From Schumannella soli (GTDB lineage Bacteria; Actinomycetota; Actinomycetes; Actinomycetales; Microbacteriaceae): a stretch of 64,000 bases of DNA. The stretch lies in assembly GCF_006517435.1 (NCBI RefSeq), contig NZ_VHQG01000001.1:844207-908206 (forward strand), read 5' to 3'. Shown here one piece after another: positions 7,750 through 16,727 of this stretch. The position numbers were made by a program, and so were the translations under genes. The notes under the pieces are model-generated. The model was not told the DNA's origin, did no database searches, and saw nothing but the letters and a program-made list of their open reading frames with translations. The first letter of the stretch is position 1. Each line of letters opens with the position of its first letter.

Positions 7750-9466
7750 CCCGATCCCCGGTGAGACCCCGACGGCGCCGGCTCCCTCGGCCGCGGCGCC
7801 CGACGCGGCGACGGCCGCCCCCCGTCCCGCCTCCCCGGGCATCGGCCGCGCGAGCGTCATGCTCGCCGGCGGCACTCTCGTCTCGCGCGGGCTCGGCTTC
7901 GTCAACCTGGGGCTGCTCAGCGCCGTCATCGGCTATGTCGGCGTCGGCGCGAACGCCTTCACCGTCGCCAACGGCCTGCCGAATCAGATCTACCTGCTGA
8001 TCGCGGGCGGCCTGCTCAGCGCCGTGCTCGTGCCGCAGATCGTCAAGTCGGCGCTGCATGACGACGGCGGTCAGGGCTTCGTCAACCGGCTCGTCACGCT
8101 CGGGCTCACGGTGTTCGCCGGCGTCACGGTGCTCGCGACGCTCTGCGCCCCGCTGCTCGTGCTGGCCTTCGCGAACGGCAACGGCCAGCTGAAGGGCGCG
8201 GGCATCGAGCTCGCCACGGTCTTCGCCTACCTGTGCCTGCCGCAGATCTTCTTCTACGCGATGTACAGCCTGCTCGGCGAGGTGCTCAACGCCCGCGGCG
8301 TGTTCGGCCCCTTCGCCTGGGCGCCGATCGTCAACAACGTCGTGGCGATCACCGGTCTGATCGTCTTCGCGGTGCTGTACGGCGTCGATCCCGCTCACCG
8401 CGACCCGGCCTCGTGGGACGCGCAGAAGATCCTCGTGCTCGGCGGAACCACCACCCTGGGCGTCGCCGCGCAGGCCGTGACACTCTGCCTCTTCTGGCGC
8501 CGTACCGGCCTGAAGTTCCGTCCCGACTTCCGCTGGAAGGGGATGGGTCTGGGCGCCACCGGCAAGATCGTCGGCTGGACCTTCGGCATGCTGCTGATCA
8601 GCCAGGGATCGGGCATCGTGCAGAACCAGATCGCGACGCTCGCCGATCCCGACGACGCCTCGGTCGCCGCCATCCGCGTCGCCTGGACGATCTTCGTGCT
8701 GCCGCACTCGCTCATCGCGCTGTCGATCGCGACGCCCTACTTCACTCGCATGAGTGCGCACGCCCGCGACGGCGACCTCGCCTCGCTGCGCAGCGACCTC
8801 AGCGGCGCTCTGCGCTCGGTCGGTCTGCTCATCGCCGGATCTGCCGTGGTGTTCGCGACCGCGGCGATCCCCCTCATCAACGTCTTCGGCCACACGGCGC
8901 CGCACGCGCTGCCGCAGACCTCGCTCGTGCTGCTCGCCTATCTCGCCGGACTCGTGCCGTTCAGCGCGCTGTTCCTCGTGCAGCGCGCGTTCTTCGCGCT
9001 GAGCGACACCCGCACGCCGTTCTTCATCCAGCTGCTGCAGGCGCTCGTGTTCACGGTCGGCGCCCTGACGCTGATCGGCACGCCCAGCGACCGGCTCGCG
9101 ATCGGCATCGCGCTGTGGACGTCGGCGTCGATCATCGTGCAGCTGATCGTCTCGATCATCGTGCTGCGCCGACGCCTCGGCGGCTTCGACGGGCGTCGCC
9201 TCGCCCGCCGCTACGGCGCCTTCCTCATCTGCACGATCCCGGCGGCCGCCGCGGGACTCGCCGTGCTCTGGCTGCTCGGCGGCTGGGGGGTCGTCGACGG
9301 GTCCGGGGGCGGATTCGCGGTCGCCGATCGCGGTCCGTCGATCCTCTCCGCCGCCGCGATCGCCGCCGCCGCCGGCATCGTCTACTTCGCCGCGGTGCTG
9401 ATCGCGCGAGTGCCCGAGGTGCGCGAGCTGGCCGGGCCGCTGAATCGCCTGCTGCGCCGCGGCTGA
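7742..9466 (+). CDS. murJ: Lipid II flippase MurJ
   Basis: MOP-superfamily flippase that moves lipid II across the membrane for peptidoglycan synthesis. The 574-residue product starts MADPIPGETP at ATG 7742. It has a short Ala/Pro-rich N-tail, the MurJ opening (GRASVMLAGGTLVSRGLGFVN, starting near residue 35) and about 14 predicted membrane helices. Unlike mycobacterial MviN it has no cytoplasmic pseudokinase or extracellular lectin-like extension. The ATG overlaps the preceding stop by 8 bp. A GC-rich hairpin follows the gene. Confidence 0.93.
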   Translation: MADPIPGETPTAPAPSAAAPDAATAAPRPASPGIGRASVMLAGGTLVSRGLGFVNLGLLSAVIGYVGVGANAFTVANGLPNQIYLLIAGGLLSAVLVPQIVKSALHDDGGQGFVNRLVTLGLTVFAGVTVLATLCAPLLVLAFANGNGQLKGAGIELATVFAYLCLPQIFFYAMYSLLGEVLNARGVFGPFAWAPIVNNVVAITGLIVFAVLYGVDPAHRDPASWDAQKILVLGGTTTLGVAAQAVTLCLFWRRTGLKFRPDFRWKGMGLGATGKIVGWTFGMLLISQGSGIVQNQIATLADPDDASVAAIRVAWTIFVLPHSLIALSIATPYFTRMSAHARDGDLASLRSDLSGALRSVGLLIAGSAVVFATAAIPLINVFGHTAPHALPQTSLVLLAYLAGLVPFSALFLVQRAFFALSDTRTPFFIQLLQALVFTVGALTLIGTPSDRLAIGIALWTSASIIVQLIVSIIVLRRRLGGFDGRRLARRYGAFLICTIPAAAAGLAVLWLLGGWGVVDGSGGGFAVADRGPSILSAAAIAAAAGIVYFAAVLIARVPEVRELAGPLNRLLRRG

Positions 9467-9480
9467 GCGGACGCGCCGAC

Positions 9481-9502
9481 CCGTCGCCCGAGGCCGCGAC
9501 GG
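9481..9502 (+). terminator. Possible weak terminator after murJ
   Basis: CCGTCGC (9481-9487) pairs with GCGACGG (9496-9502) around an 8-base loop, 15 bp after the murJ stop. There is no T-run, so this is only a candidate. Confidence 0.3.
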
Positions 9503-9562
9503 CGGGTGGATGCGCAGCTCCTGACCGACCGCTCCGAAGCCCTCACTGACCGCTCCGGCCCG

Positions 9563-9589
9563 GGAACATCCCGCACTTAAGATGTGTTG
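9563..9589 (+). promoter_or_regulatory. SigR/SigH-type promoter of trxBA
   Basis: GGGAAC at 9563-9568 and GTT at 9587-9589 are separated by exactly 18 bases. This matches the GGAAT-N18/19-GTT consensus of the thiol-oxidative-stress ECF sigma factor SigR (Streptomyces) or SigH (mycobacteria), which controls trxB in those genera. A TAAGAT hexamer (9579-9584) overlaps and could serve as a housekeeping -10. Confidence 0.75.
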
Positions 9590-9637
9590 CACGATTCGAC
9601 GCCGCAGGAGCGGCGCCAGGAAGAAGGAGACAGCGCG

Positions 9638-10624
9638 ATGCGCCAGCTCATCATCGTCGGCTCGGGTCCGGCCGGTTACACCGCCGCCATCTACGCGGCC
9701 CGCGCCAACCTCAAGCCGCTCGTCATCGCCAGCTCGGTCGAGTTCGGCGGCGAGCTGATGAAGACCACCGAGGTCGAGAACTTCCCGGGCTTCCCTGACG
9801 GCATCATGGGCCCCGACCTGATGATGAAGATGCAGGCGCAGGCCGAGAAGTTCGGCGCCGAGATCGTCTACGACGACGTCACGAAGCTCGAGCTCGACGG
9901 CGACGTCAAGCGCGTCACCCTCGGCGACGGCACGGTTCACGAGTCGCTCGCCCTGATCTACGCGACGGGATCGGCGTACCGCAAGCTCGGCCTCGACGAC
10001 GAGACCCGTCTCTCCGGCTACGGCGTCTCCTGGTGCGCCACCTGCGACGGCGCCTTCTTCAAGCAGAAGCACGTCGCGGTCGTCGGCGGCGGCGACTCCG
10101 CGCTCGAGGAGGCCACCTTCCTCACCCGCTTCGCCGACAAGGTCTCGCTCGTGCACCGTCGCGGTGAGCTGCGCGCCTCGGCCGCCATGCAGGAGCGCGC
10201 GAAGAACGACCCGAAGATCGAGTTCCTCTGGAACAAGGAGGTCACCTCCGTTCTCGGCGACGAGAAGGTCGCCGGCATCGGTCTCACCGACACGGTCGAC
10301 GGCAGCGAGTCGGCGCTCGACCTGCAGGGCCTCTTCGTCGCGATCGGCTCCGATCCGCGCACCCACCTGGTGCACGGACAGCTCGACCTCACCGCCGAGG
10401 GCACCATCTGGGTGGATGGGCGCAGCTCGCGCACCAGCCAGAAGGGCGTCTTCGCAGCCGGCGACGTCATCGATCCGACCTACAAGCAGGCCATCACGGC
10501 CGCGGGCTCCGGCACGGCCGCGGCCCTCGACGCCGAGCACTTCCTGGCGTCGCTGCCCACAGGAGTGATCGCCGAGGCCGAGGGCTCCGGCGAGCTCGTC
10601 GATCAGATCGGCGCCTCCGCCTGA
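9638..10624 (+). CDS. trxB: Thioredoxin reductase
   Basis: FAD- and NADPH-dependent flavoenzyme that reduces thioredoxin. The 328-residue product has the FAD-binding GSGPAG motif at 8-13, the redox-active CATC (C133, C136) and the NADPH-binding GGGDSALEEA segment near 151-160, plus the C-terminal FAD motif GVFAAGDV. ATG 9638 follows a strong AAGAAGGAGA. A SigR-like promoter lies upstream and trxA lies 115 bp downstream, so thiol stress probably induces the pair. Confidence 0.97.
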   Translation: MRQLIIVGSGPAGYTAAIYAARANLKPLVIASSVEFGGELMKTTEVENFPGFPDGIMGPDLMMKMQAQAEKFGAEIVYDDVTKLELDGDVKRVTLGDGTVHESLALIYATGSAYRKLGLDDETRLSGYGVSWCATCDGAFFKQKHVAVVGGGDSALEEATFLTRFADKVSLVHRRGELRASAAMQERAKNDPKIEFLWNKEVTSVLGDEKVAGIGLTDTVDGSESALDLQGLFVAIGSDPRTHLVHGQLDLTAEGTIWVDGRSSRTSQKGVFAAGDVIDPTYKQAITAAGSGTAAALDAEHFLASLPTGVIAEAEGSGELVDQIGASA

Positions 10625-10739
10625 GACCCCGCCCGGCTCTCGTCGGGCGCCCCGATCGTGTGCGGCGCGCGCCGCGCATCCACGATTCGGCGGGGCTCCA
10701 GCCCCACTGAACAGAAGAACACCTGAAGAAGGAGAAGAG

Positions 10740-11063
10740 ATGTCCGCCAAGGATGTGACCGACGCCACGTTCGCCGACGAGGTCCTCGCCAGCGACAAGC
10801 CGATCATGGTCGACTTCTGGGCCGAGTGGTGCGGTCCGTGTCGCGCCGTCTCGCCGATCCTCGACAAGATCGCCGAGGAGCACGCCGACAAGCTCTCGAT
10901 CGTGAAGATCGACGTCGACAACAACCCCGAGACCGCCATGAAGTACGGCATCACCTCGATCCCGGCGATGAAGGTCTTCAAGAACGGCGAGGTCGTCAAG
11001 ACCGTCATCGGCGCGAAGCCGAAGCCGGCGCTCGAGGCCGACCTGGCCGAGTTCCTCGCCTGA
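10740..11063 (+). CDS. trxA: Thioredoxin
   Basis: Small dithiol electron carrier reduced by TrxB. The 107-residue product has the canonical WCGPC active site (C31, C34), the buried Asp in VDFWAEW and the cis-Pro in SIPAMKVF. ATG 10740 follows AGAAGGAGAAGAG. The 115-bp gap from trxB shows no strong terminator, so read-through from the trxB promoter is likely. A very strong terminator follows. Confidence 0.97.
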   Translation: MSAKDVTDATFADEVLASDKPIMVDFWAEWCGPCRAVSPILDKIAEEHADKLSIVKIDVDNNPETAMKYGITSIPAMKVFKNGEVVKTVIGAKPKPALEADLAEFLA

Positions 11064-11114
11064 GAGCACATCCGAGCTCGACTGAGCTCGACGGAGTCCG
11101 ATTCCGGGCTCGTG

Positions 11115-11145
11115 GCCCCGCCCTCCTTCGGGAGGGCGGGGCTTT
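11115..11145 (+). terminator. Strong intrinsic terminator after trxA
   Basis: Perfect 12-bp stem GCCCCGCCCTCC (11115-11126) and GGAGGGCGGGGC (11131-11142) around a TTCG tetraloop, followed by TTTC. Confidence 0.92.
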
Positions 11146-11192
11146 CACGTTCGCCCGACTACCCTGGTCTGAATCCTCCAGAACGGACTTCC

Positions 11193-12506
11193 ATGACCGG
11201 CAACGCGAATCAGGGCACCAATCTCGACCCGTGGTACGGCTCCTACGCCGCCCGCACGGCTGGCCTCGCCGCCAGCGAGGTCCGAGCTCTGTTCGCCGTC
11301 GCCAGCCGCCCCGAGGTCGTCTCGCTGGCGGGCGGCATGCCCTTCGTCTCCGCGTTGCCGACCGAGCTGCTGACCGAGGCCGTCGAGCGCACCGTGCGCG
11401 AGCGCGCCGGCGTCGCCCTGCAGTACGGCTCGGGGCAGGGGATGCCGCAGCTGCGCGAGCAGATCCTCGACGTGATGGCGCTCGAGGGCATCCGCGCGGG
11501 CGTCGACGATGTCGTCGTCACGACCGGATCCCAGCACGCACTCGAGCTGCTGGCGAAGCTCTTCCTCGACCCGGGTGACGTCGTCATCGCCGAGGGTCCG
11601 AGTTACGTCACCGCGATCACCGTCTTCAAGTCGTTCGAGGGCGAGGTCGTGCACGCGCCGATGGACGACGGCGGCGTCAACCCGCAGGCGCTGCGCGAGA
11701 CGATCGCGCGGGTGCGCGCCGAGGGCCGCACGATCAAGTTCCTCTACACGGTCCCCTCGTTCCACAACCCCATGGGCGTCACCCTCAGCTGGGAGCGCCG
11801 CATGGAGGTGCTCGAGATCTGCCGCACCGAGGGCATCCTCGTCGTCGAAGACAACCCCTACGGCCTGCTCTACTTCGACCAGCCGGCCCCGCACGCCATG
11901 CGCTCGGTCGAGGAGGACGGGGTAATCTACCTCGGCACCTTCTCGAAGACGCTCGCCCCGGGCATGCGCGTGGGATGGGCCGTGGCGCCGCACGCTATCC
12001 GCGAGAAGCTCGTGCTCGCCAACGAGGCCGCCGTGCTCTCCCCGGGCACCTTCGGACAGACGGTCGTGTCGGAGTACCTGTCGACCGCCGACTGGAAGGG
12101 TCAGATCGACACCTTCCGCGGGGTCTACCGCGAGCGACGGGATGCGATGCTCTCGGCTCTGCAGGAGCACCTGCCCTCCCTGAGCTGGACGACGCCGAAC
12201 GGCGGCTTCTACGTGTGGCTCACCCTGCCGCCCGAGCTGGACTCGAAGGCGATGCTGCCGCGGGCTGTCAAGGAGCTCGTGGCCTACACGCCCGGCACCG
12301 CCTTCTACGCCGACGGGGGAGGGCGCAATGCGATGCGTCTCTCGTTCTGCTATCCGACGCCCGACTTCATCCGCGAGGGCATCCGCCGTCTCGCCAATGT
12401 CATCAACGGCGAGCTGTCGCTCGTGAGCGAGTTCTCGAAGACGGCGCCGCTGCAGATCCGTCCCGCGCAGGATTCCGACCGCGTTCTGCCCCCCAACATC
12501 GGCTGA
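11193..12506 (+). CDS. PLP-dependent class I/II aminotransferase (LysN/aminoadipate-like)
   Basis: Fold-type I aminotransferase that moves an amino group from an amino acid to a 2-oxo acid. In the 437-residue product the Schiff-base lysine is K252 in TFSKTLAPGMRVGW, and the PLP-binding Asp is in VVEDNPYG (D220). The N-terminal motif SLAGGMPF and the overall layout resemble the 2-aminoadipate/MocR-domain aminotransferases, but the substrate cannot be read from sequence. There is no DNA-binding GntR domain. ATG 11193 is chosen; TACCCT at 11160-11165 is a possible -10. It lies 10 bp upstream of ddl and is probably co-transcribed, so a role in D-amino-acid or cell-wall precursor supply is possible but unproven. 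Confidence 0.85.
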   Translation: MTGNANQGTNLDPWYGSYAARTAGLAASEVRALFAVASRPEVVSLAGGMPFVSALPTELLTEAVERTVRERAGVALQYGSGQGMPQLREQILDVMALEGIRAGVDDVVVTTGSQHALELLAKLFLDPGDVVIAEGPSYVTAITVFKSFEGEVVHAPMDDGGVNPQALRETIARVRAEGRTIKFLYTVPSFHNPMGVTLSWERRMEVLEICRTEGILVVEDNPYGLLYFDQPAPHAMRSVEEDGVIYLGTFSKTLAPGMRVGWAVAPHAIREKLVLANEAAVLSPGTFGQTVVSEYLSTADWKGQIDTFRGVYRERRDAMLSALQEHLPSLSWTTPNGGFYVWLTLPPELDSKAMLPRAVKELVAYTPGTAFYADGGGRNAMRLSFCYPTPDFIREGIRRLANVINGELSLVSEFSKTAPLQIRPAQDSDRVLPPNIG

Positions 12507-12516
12507 GGATCGTTCT

Positions 12517-13476
12517 ATGGCTTCCGCACTGCCCCGCGTCGTCGTGCTCGCCGGCGGCATCTCGCACGAACGCGACGTCTCGCTGCGGTCCGGCCGACAG
12601 GTCGCGGACGCGCTCAAGGGCCACGGCGTCGACGTCGAGCTGGTCGACCCGGATTCGACGCTGATCGACCGACTGCGCACCGATCGCCCCGACGTGATCT
12701 GGCCGGCCCTGCACGGGGCGAGCGGTGAGGACGGCGCGCTGCGCGGGCTGCTCGAGTTCCTCGGCGTCCCCTTCGTCGGGGCCCGGGCCGACGCGGCGCG
12801 TCTCGCCTGGCACAAGCCGACCGCCAAGACGCTCGCCGAGCGTGCGGGGGTCGCGACTCCGCGCTCGATCACCCTGCCGCGGGATGCCTTCCGTGAACTC
12901 GGTGCCGACGCCGTCTTCTCGGCGATCACCGACGAGCTGGCACCTCCGGTCGTCGTCAAGCCCGCGCAGGGCGGGTCGGCGCAGGGCGTGACCATCGTCG
13001 AGGATGCGGCGGGACTGCCGCGGGCGATGGTCGACGCCTACACCTACGGTGATGTCGCGCTCGTGGAGCAGCGGATCACGGGAACCGAGATCGCGGTCGG
13101 CGTGATCGACACGGGGGATGGCGCCGTCGCGCTGCCCGCGGTCGAGATCCAGCCGCGCAGCGGGGTCTACAGCTTCGAGGCGCGCTACAACGCAGGGGAG
13201 ACCCGCTTCTTCACGCCCGCGCGCATCGCCGATGATGTCGCCCAGCGCGCGGCCGAGGCAGCCGTGGCCGTGCACGAGGCGCTGGGCCTGCGTCACCTCT
13301 CCCGAGTCGACCTCATCGTCGACGGTGCCGGAACCCCCTGGTTCCTCGAGGCGAACGTGCTGCCGGGGCTCACCGAGACCTCTCTGCTGCCGCAGGCGCT
13401 CGAGGCCGCCGGACACGACCTCGGCTGGGTCTACACAGCACTCGCCGAGGCGGCGGTGCGCGACACTCAGGCCTGA
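12517..13476 (+). CDS. ddl: D-alanine--D-alanine ligase family protein
   Basis: ATP-grasp ligase expected to make D-Ala-D-Ala for peptidoglycan. The 319-residue product has the N-terminal GGISHERDVSLRSG (13-26), the HGASGEDGALRG motif (66-77), the ATP-grasp VVVKPAQGGSAQGV and the C-terminal metal and substrate segment FLEANVLPGLTETSLLPQ. In typical Ddl the last motif is E-x-N-T-x-P-G-x-T; here Val replaces Thr and Leu replaces Phe or Met. That, and the linkage to an aminotransferase and parB, leave room for a related D-amino-acid or dipeptide ligase. It is convergent with parB. Confidence 0.82.
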   Translation: MASALPRVVVLAGGISHERDVSLRSGRQVADALKGHGVDVELVDPDSTLIDRLRTDRPDVIWPALHGASGEDGALRGLLEFLGVPFVGARADAARLAWHKPTAKTLAERAGVATPRSITLPRDAFRELGADAVFSAITDELAPPVVVKPAQGGSAQGVTIVEDAAGLPRAMVDAYTYGDVALVEQRITGTEIAVGVIDTGDGAVALPAVEIQPRSGVYSFEARYNAGETRFFTPARIADDVAQRAAEAAVAVHEALGLRHLSRVDLIVDGAGTPWFLEANVLPGLTETSLLPQALEAAGHDLGWVYTALAEAAVRDTQA

Positions 13477-13534
13477 TCACCGCGTCGACGACGACCTGGT
13501 CCAAGGCTGAGAAAGGCGGGTCTGAACTGGGCTT

Positions 13535-13550
13535 ATTCCGCTAGCGGAAT
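13535..13550. repeat. Perfect 16-bp palindrome over the parB stop codon
   Basis: ATTCCGCTAGCGGAAT is a perfect palindrome that contains the TAG stop of parB (13541-13543 on the minus strand). It lies between the convergent ddl and parB ends. It may be a short bidirectional terminator or just a by-product of the last codons. Confidence 0.45.
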
Positions 13551-14494
13551 CCGTCCTGGCCGAGCTCGGCGAGGATGCGGTTGAGGTCGCCGACGGTCGC
13601 GAAGTCGATCACGATCTGACCCTTGCTGCGACCCAGGCTGATCTTCACGCGCGTGTCGAGGCGGTCGCCGAACGCCTCCGCGATCTCATCCAGACCGCCC
13701 TGGTGACGCCCGGCGTTCGGGCGAGCGGCGCGGGTCTTCTTCGGCGAGGTCTCGCCGGCCAGCGCTTCGGCGGCACGCACCGACAGCTCCTGGTCGACGA
13801 TCTTGTCGGCCAGCTTCTGCATCGCGTCCGGCTCGCCGGCACTGAGGATGGCACGCGCGTGGCCGGCACTGAGCACTCCGGCCGCGACCCGCGTCTGCAC
13901 GCTCTCCGGGAGTCGCAGCAGGCGGAGCGTGTTGCTGATCTGGGGACGCGAGCGCCCGATCCGCTCGGCGAGCTGCTCTTGGGTGATCCCGAAGTCCTCG
14001 AGCAGCTGCTGGTAGGCCGAGGCCTCTTCGAGCGGATTCAGTTGCGCGCGGTGCAGGTTCTCGAGCAGCGCATCCCGCAGCATGTCCTCGTCCGCGGTGT
14101 CGCGGATGATCGCCGGGATGCGGTCGCGGCCGGAGGCCTTCGTCGCCCGCAGGCGGCGCTCGCCCATGATGAGCTCGTACTGCGGCTCGCCCTCGGCGGC
14201 GTTCGCGCGCGGCCGCACGACGATCGGCTGCAGCACGCCGAACTCGCGAACGGAGGTGATGAGCTCGTTGAGCTCCTCTTCGCGGAACTCGGTGCGGGGT
14301 TGAACCGCGTTGGGAACGATGTCATCGGGCGAGAGAGACGCCAGTCGAGCACCCGGAACGGCCACCAGAGCGCCATCCTCCTGCTTCGGAACGGCCGGAG
14401 CGGGAAAGAAGACGTCGACGGGGCGGCTCTCAGAGCCGCTGGTGGGGATGAGCGCACCGATTCCGCGTCCCAGACCGGTTCTCTTGGTCGCCAT
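13541..14494 (-). CDS. parB: Chromosome-partitioning protein ParB
   Basis: CTP-dependent DNA clamp that loads at parS and, with ParA, segregates the origin. The 317-residue product starts MATKRTGLGRGIGALIP, the usual ParB N-terminus with its ParA-stimulating basic residues. The CTP-binding GERRLRA motif is followed by the helix-turn-helix ERIGRSRPQISNTLRLL, and a dimerisation domain ends the protein. ATG 14494 overlaps the parA stop by one base (TGATG), so translation is coupled. Four parS-type sites lie upstream within 4 kb. Confidence 0.96.
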   Translation of the reverse strand: MATKRTGLGRGIGALIPTSGSESRPVDVFFPAPAVPKQEDGALVAVPGARLASLSPDDIVPNAVQPRTEFREEELNELITSVREFGVLQPIVVRPRANAAEGEPQYELIMGERRLRATKASGRDRIPAIIRDTADEDMLRDALLENLHRAQLNPLEEASAYQQLLEDFGITQEQLAERIGRSRPQISNTLRLLRLPESVQTRVAAGVLSAGHARAILSAGEPDAMQKLADKIVDQELSVRAAEALAGETSPKKTRAARPNAGRHQGGLDEIAEAFGDRLDTRVKISLGRSKGQIVIDFATVGDLNRILAELGQDGFR

Positions 14495-15420
14495 CAGCTG
14501 TCCCCTCGTCGCGGTTCGCCTCGCAGAGCGATCTCGCCGGCAGCTTCGCGATAGGAGAGCGAGCCGGCGGAGTTCAGGTCGTAGCCCACGACGGTCTGTC
14601 CGTAGCTCGGGGCCTCGGAGATGCGCACCGAGCGGGGGATGAGCGAGTCGAGCACCTGCTCGGGGAAGTGCGTGCGCACATCCTCGACGACCTGGTTCGC
14701 CAGATTCGTGCGCGAGTCGTACATGGTCAGCAGGATCGTCGAGACGACGAGCTCGGGATTCAGGTGGCGGCCGACGAGCTTGATGTTGTCGAGCAGCTGG
14801 CTCAGTCCCTCGAGCGCGTAGTACTCGCACTGGATCGGGATGAGCACCTCGCGGGCAGCGACGAAGGCGTTGATCGTCAGCAGTCCGAGCGACGGCGGGC
14901 AGTCGATGAAGACGAAGTCGATCGGCTGGTCGACTTCTTCGAAGTAGTCGTGGATGGCGCCGCGAAGGCGCTGCTCGCGAGCGACGAGTGAGACCAGCTC
15001 GATCTCGGCGCCGGCGAGGTGGATGGTCGCGGGAACGCAGAGCAGATTCGGCGACTCGGGGCTGGGCTGCACGACATCGTCGATCGGCGCCTCGTTGATG
15101 AGCACGTCGTACACGCTCGGGGTGTCGGCGCGATGCTCGACCCCGAGCGCCGTGGAGGCGTTGCCCTGCGGATCGAGATCGATCACGAGCACCCGCATCC
15201 CGGCGCGCGCGAGCGCGGCGGCGAGATTCACGGTCGTCGTGGTCTTGCCGACGCCGCCCTTCTGGTTCGCGACCGTCAGGATGCGCGGACGCGACGGCTT
15301 CGGCAGCACCTGCTCGGCGAGGGCGATTCGACGCCGAGTGAGGTCGGCGATCTCGCGGGCGAGGGGAGTGGATGCGTCGTATCCGCCGGGGGCGGGGGAG
15401 CTGGCGTTGGGAGAGTTCAC
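14494..15420 (-). CDS. parA: Chromosome-partitioning ATPase ParA
   Basis: Deviant-Walker ATPase that binds nucleoid DNA and pulls ParB-parS complexes. The 308-residue product has the deviant Walker A KGGVGKT at 54-60 and the DLDPQGNAS switch motif soon after, plus FIDCPPSLG. The first 45 residues are a variable Pro/Ala/Ser leader. The GTG start at 15420 lies about ten bases after AGGAGGA. A perfect parS site lies 40 bp upstream, so ParB binding may repress this operon. Confidence 0.96.
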   Translation of the reverse strand: MNSPNASSPAPGGYDASTPLAREIADLTRRRIALAEQVLPKPSRPRILTVANQKGGVGKTTTTVNLAAALARAGMRVLVIDLDPQGNASTALGVEHRADTPSVYDVLINEAPIDDVVQPSPESPNLLCVPATIHLAGAEIELVSLVAREQRLRGAIHDYFEEVDQPIDFVFIDCPPSLGLLTINAFVAAREVLIPIQCEYYALEGLSQLLDNIKLVGRHLNPELVVSTILLTMYDSRTNLANQVVEDVRTHFPEQVLDSLIPRSVRISEAPSYGQTVVGYDLNSAGSLSYREAAGEIALRGEPRRGDS

Positions 15421-15459
15421 CGGCGCGCTCGTCCTCCTGAAAGCAGTGGTGGGATGCGA

Positions 15460-15475
15460 TGTTTCACGTGAAACA
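15460..15475. other. parS site 1
   Basis: Perfect 16-bp parS palindrome TGTTTCACGTGAAACA, the sequence bound by chromosomal ParB. It lies between rsmG and parA, just upstream of the parA ribosome binding site. Confidence 0.95.
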
Positions 15476-15513
15476 CGAGACCGGCGAGGGTGCGGATGCG
15501 CCCTGACGCCGGC

Positions 15514-16176
15514 TTAGACCACTGTAGCTCGAAAGACGCGCGTGACCTCGGCTACATCCCCATCCCCGAGTTCGAGCACCTCGATCTCGTCGAGACGCGC
15601 CTTGCGGATCTGCTTCTGGGCCGCCTCGATCTCGTCGTGAACGCGCGCGCCCTTGAGGAAGACCAGCTGCCCGCCGACATCGAGCAGCGGGCGGGTGATC
15701 GGGATGAGCTTCGACAGCGCACTGACGGCGCGCGCGGTCACCTGCGCGAGATCGAGATCGCGACCGACCTCCTCGGCGCGGGCGCGGACGACCTCGACGT
15801 TCTCGAGTCCGAGGCGCTCGCTCTCGGATCGGAGCCAGTCCACGCGGCGTTCCATCGGCTCGATCAAGACCATCGTGACGTCGGGACGCGCGATCGCGAG
15901 CACGAGGCCGGGAAGTCCGGCGCCGCTCCCGATGTCTCCGACTCTCGCGCCCTCGCGCAGCAGGGGAGCGACCACGACCGAGTTCAGGATGTGCCGCGTC
16001 CAGATGCGCGGGAGCTCGATGGGCCCGATCAATCCGAGCTCCTCACCACGGGCGACGAGCTCGGCAGTGAAGGATCGTGCGACATCGATCCGGTCGCCGA
16101 ACAGACGCGCCGCCGACTCCGGCTCGGCCTCGGGAACGGGTGCGGTCTCGCCGCCGGCGGGGGAGGGCTGGGTCAT
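15514..16176 (-). CDS. rsmG: 16S rRNA (guanine-527 N7) methyltransferase
   Basis: SAM-dependent methyltransferase (GidB) that modifies G527 of 16S rRNA. The 220-residue product has the SAM-binding VGDIGSGAGLPGLVLAI motif and the acidic VLIEPMERRVDWLR segment that follows, and the conserved ARAVSAL stretch. ATG 16176 is preferred over the upstream frame because it follows GAGAG and gives the usual length. It precedes parA and parB in the conserved order. Its loss is known in other bacteria to give low-level streptomycin resistance. Confidence 0.92.
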   Translation of the reverse strand: MTQPSPAGGETAPVPEAEPESAARLFGDRIDVARSFTAELVARGEELGLIGPIELPRIWTRHILNSVVVAPLLREGARVGDIGSGAGLPGLVLAIARPDVTMVLIEPMERRVDWLRSESERLGLENVEVVRARAEEVGRDLDLAQVTARAVSALSKLIPITRPLLDVGGQLVFLKGARVHDEIEAAQKQIRKARLDEIEVLELGDGDVAEVTRVFRATVV

Positions 16177-16342
16177 GATCTCTCGAGGTTCTGCGACGGG
16201 AGCACGGGGTGCTCCGACGGGGTCAGGCGGCAGGTCACGTCGGGGGAGATCCCTACAATTCCGGTCGCATATCGAGGGTACCGGGATCATCGGCCGACCG
16301 AGCGCGGGTCACTGTCCTCCGACGATGGCTCCGCGCACTGGA

Positions 16343-16358
16343 TGTTTCACGTGAAACA
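16343..16358. other. parS site 2
   Basis: Perfect TGTTTCACGTGAAACA, 167 bp upstream of the rsmG start. Confidence 0.95.
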
Positions 16359-16711
16359 TCAGCGGTACCGAGATCCGCGTGGGTTCCGCGCGCCGTCAGA
16401 GCGCTGGACCGAAATGACGGGGGATGGGCCTTCTCGCAGATGCCGTGGGTACCATCCGCCTCCAGCTCGCGGCGGCAGTCCGAACGCGCTCAACAACTGC
16501 GGCGCGCCGCCTCGCTCCCGAATCCAGCGTGCCGCGGGTGACGGTGCACGGCACTGGGGGAGCCGACGCGGCCGCACTCGAAGCCACCCGTTGATCGAAG
16601 GAGATCGGCCGACGACGCGACCAGAGCACCGAGCTCTCTGTTTCGACCGGGCCACGACATCCGTCGATACTCAGTACCCGATGCTGCACCGACCCGGCCT
16701 GGCGGTTCGGA

Positions 16712-16727
16712 TGTTTCACGTGAAACA
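16712..16727. other. parS site 3
   Basis: Perfect TGTTTCACGTGAAACA within the gene-free segment, 354 bp from site 2. Confidence 0.95.

Noticed and set aside
7532-11071. A 1179-codon open frame on the minus strand opposite murJ, trxB and trxA
   Set aside because: It is antisense to three clear genes, is low-complexity Arg/Glu/Ala-rich and has no family features; high GC makes such frames common.
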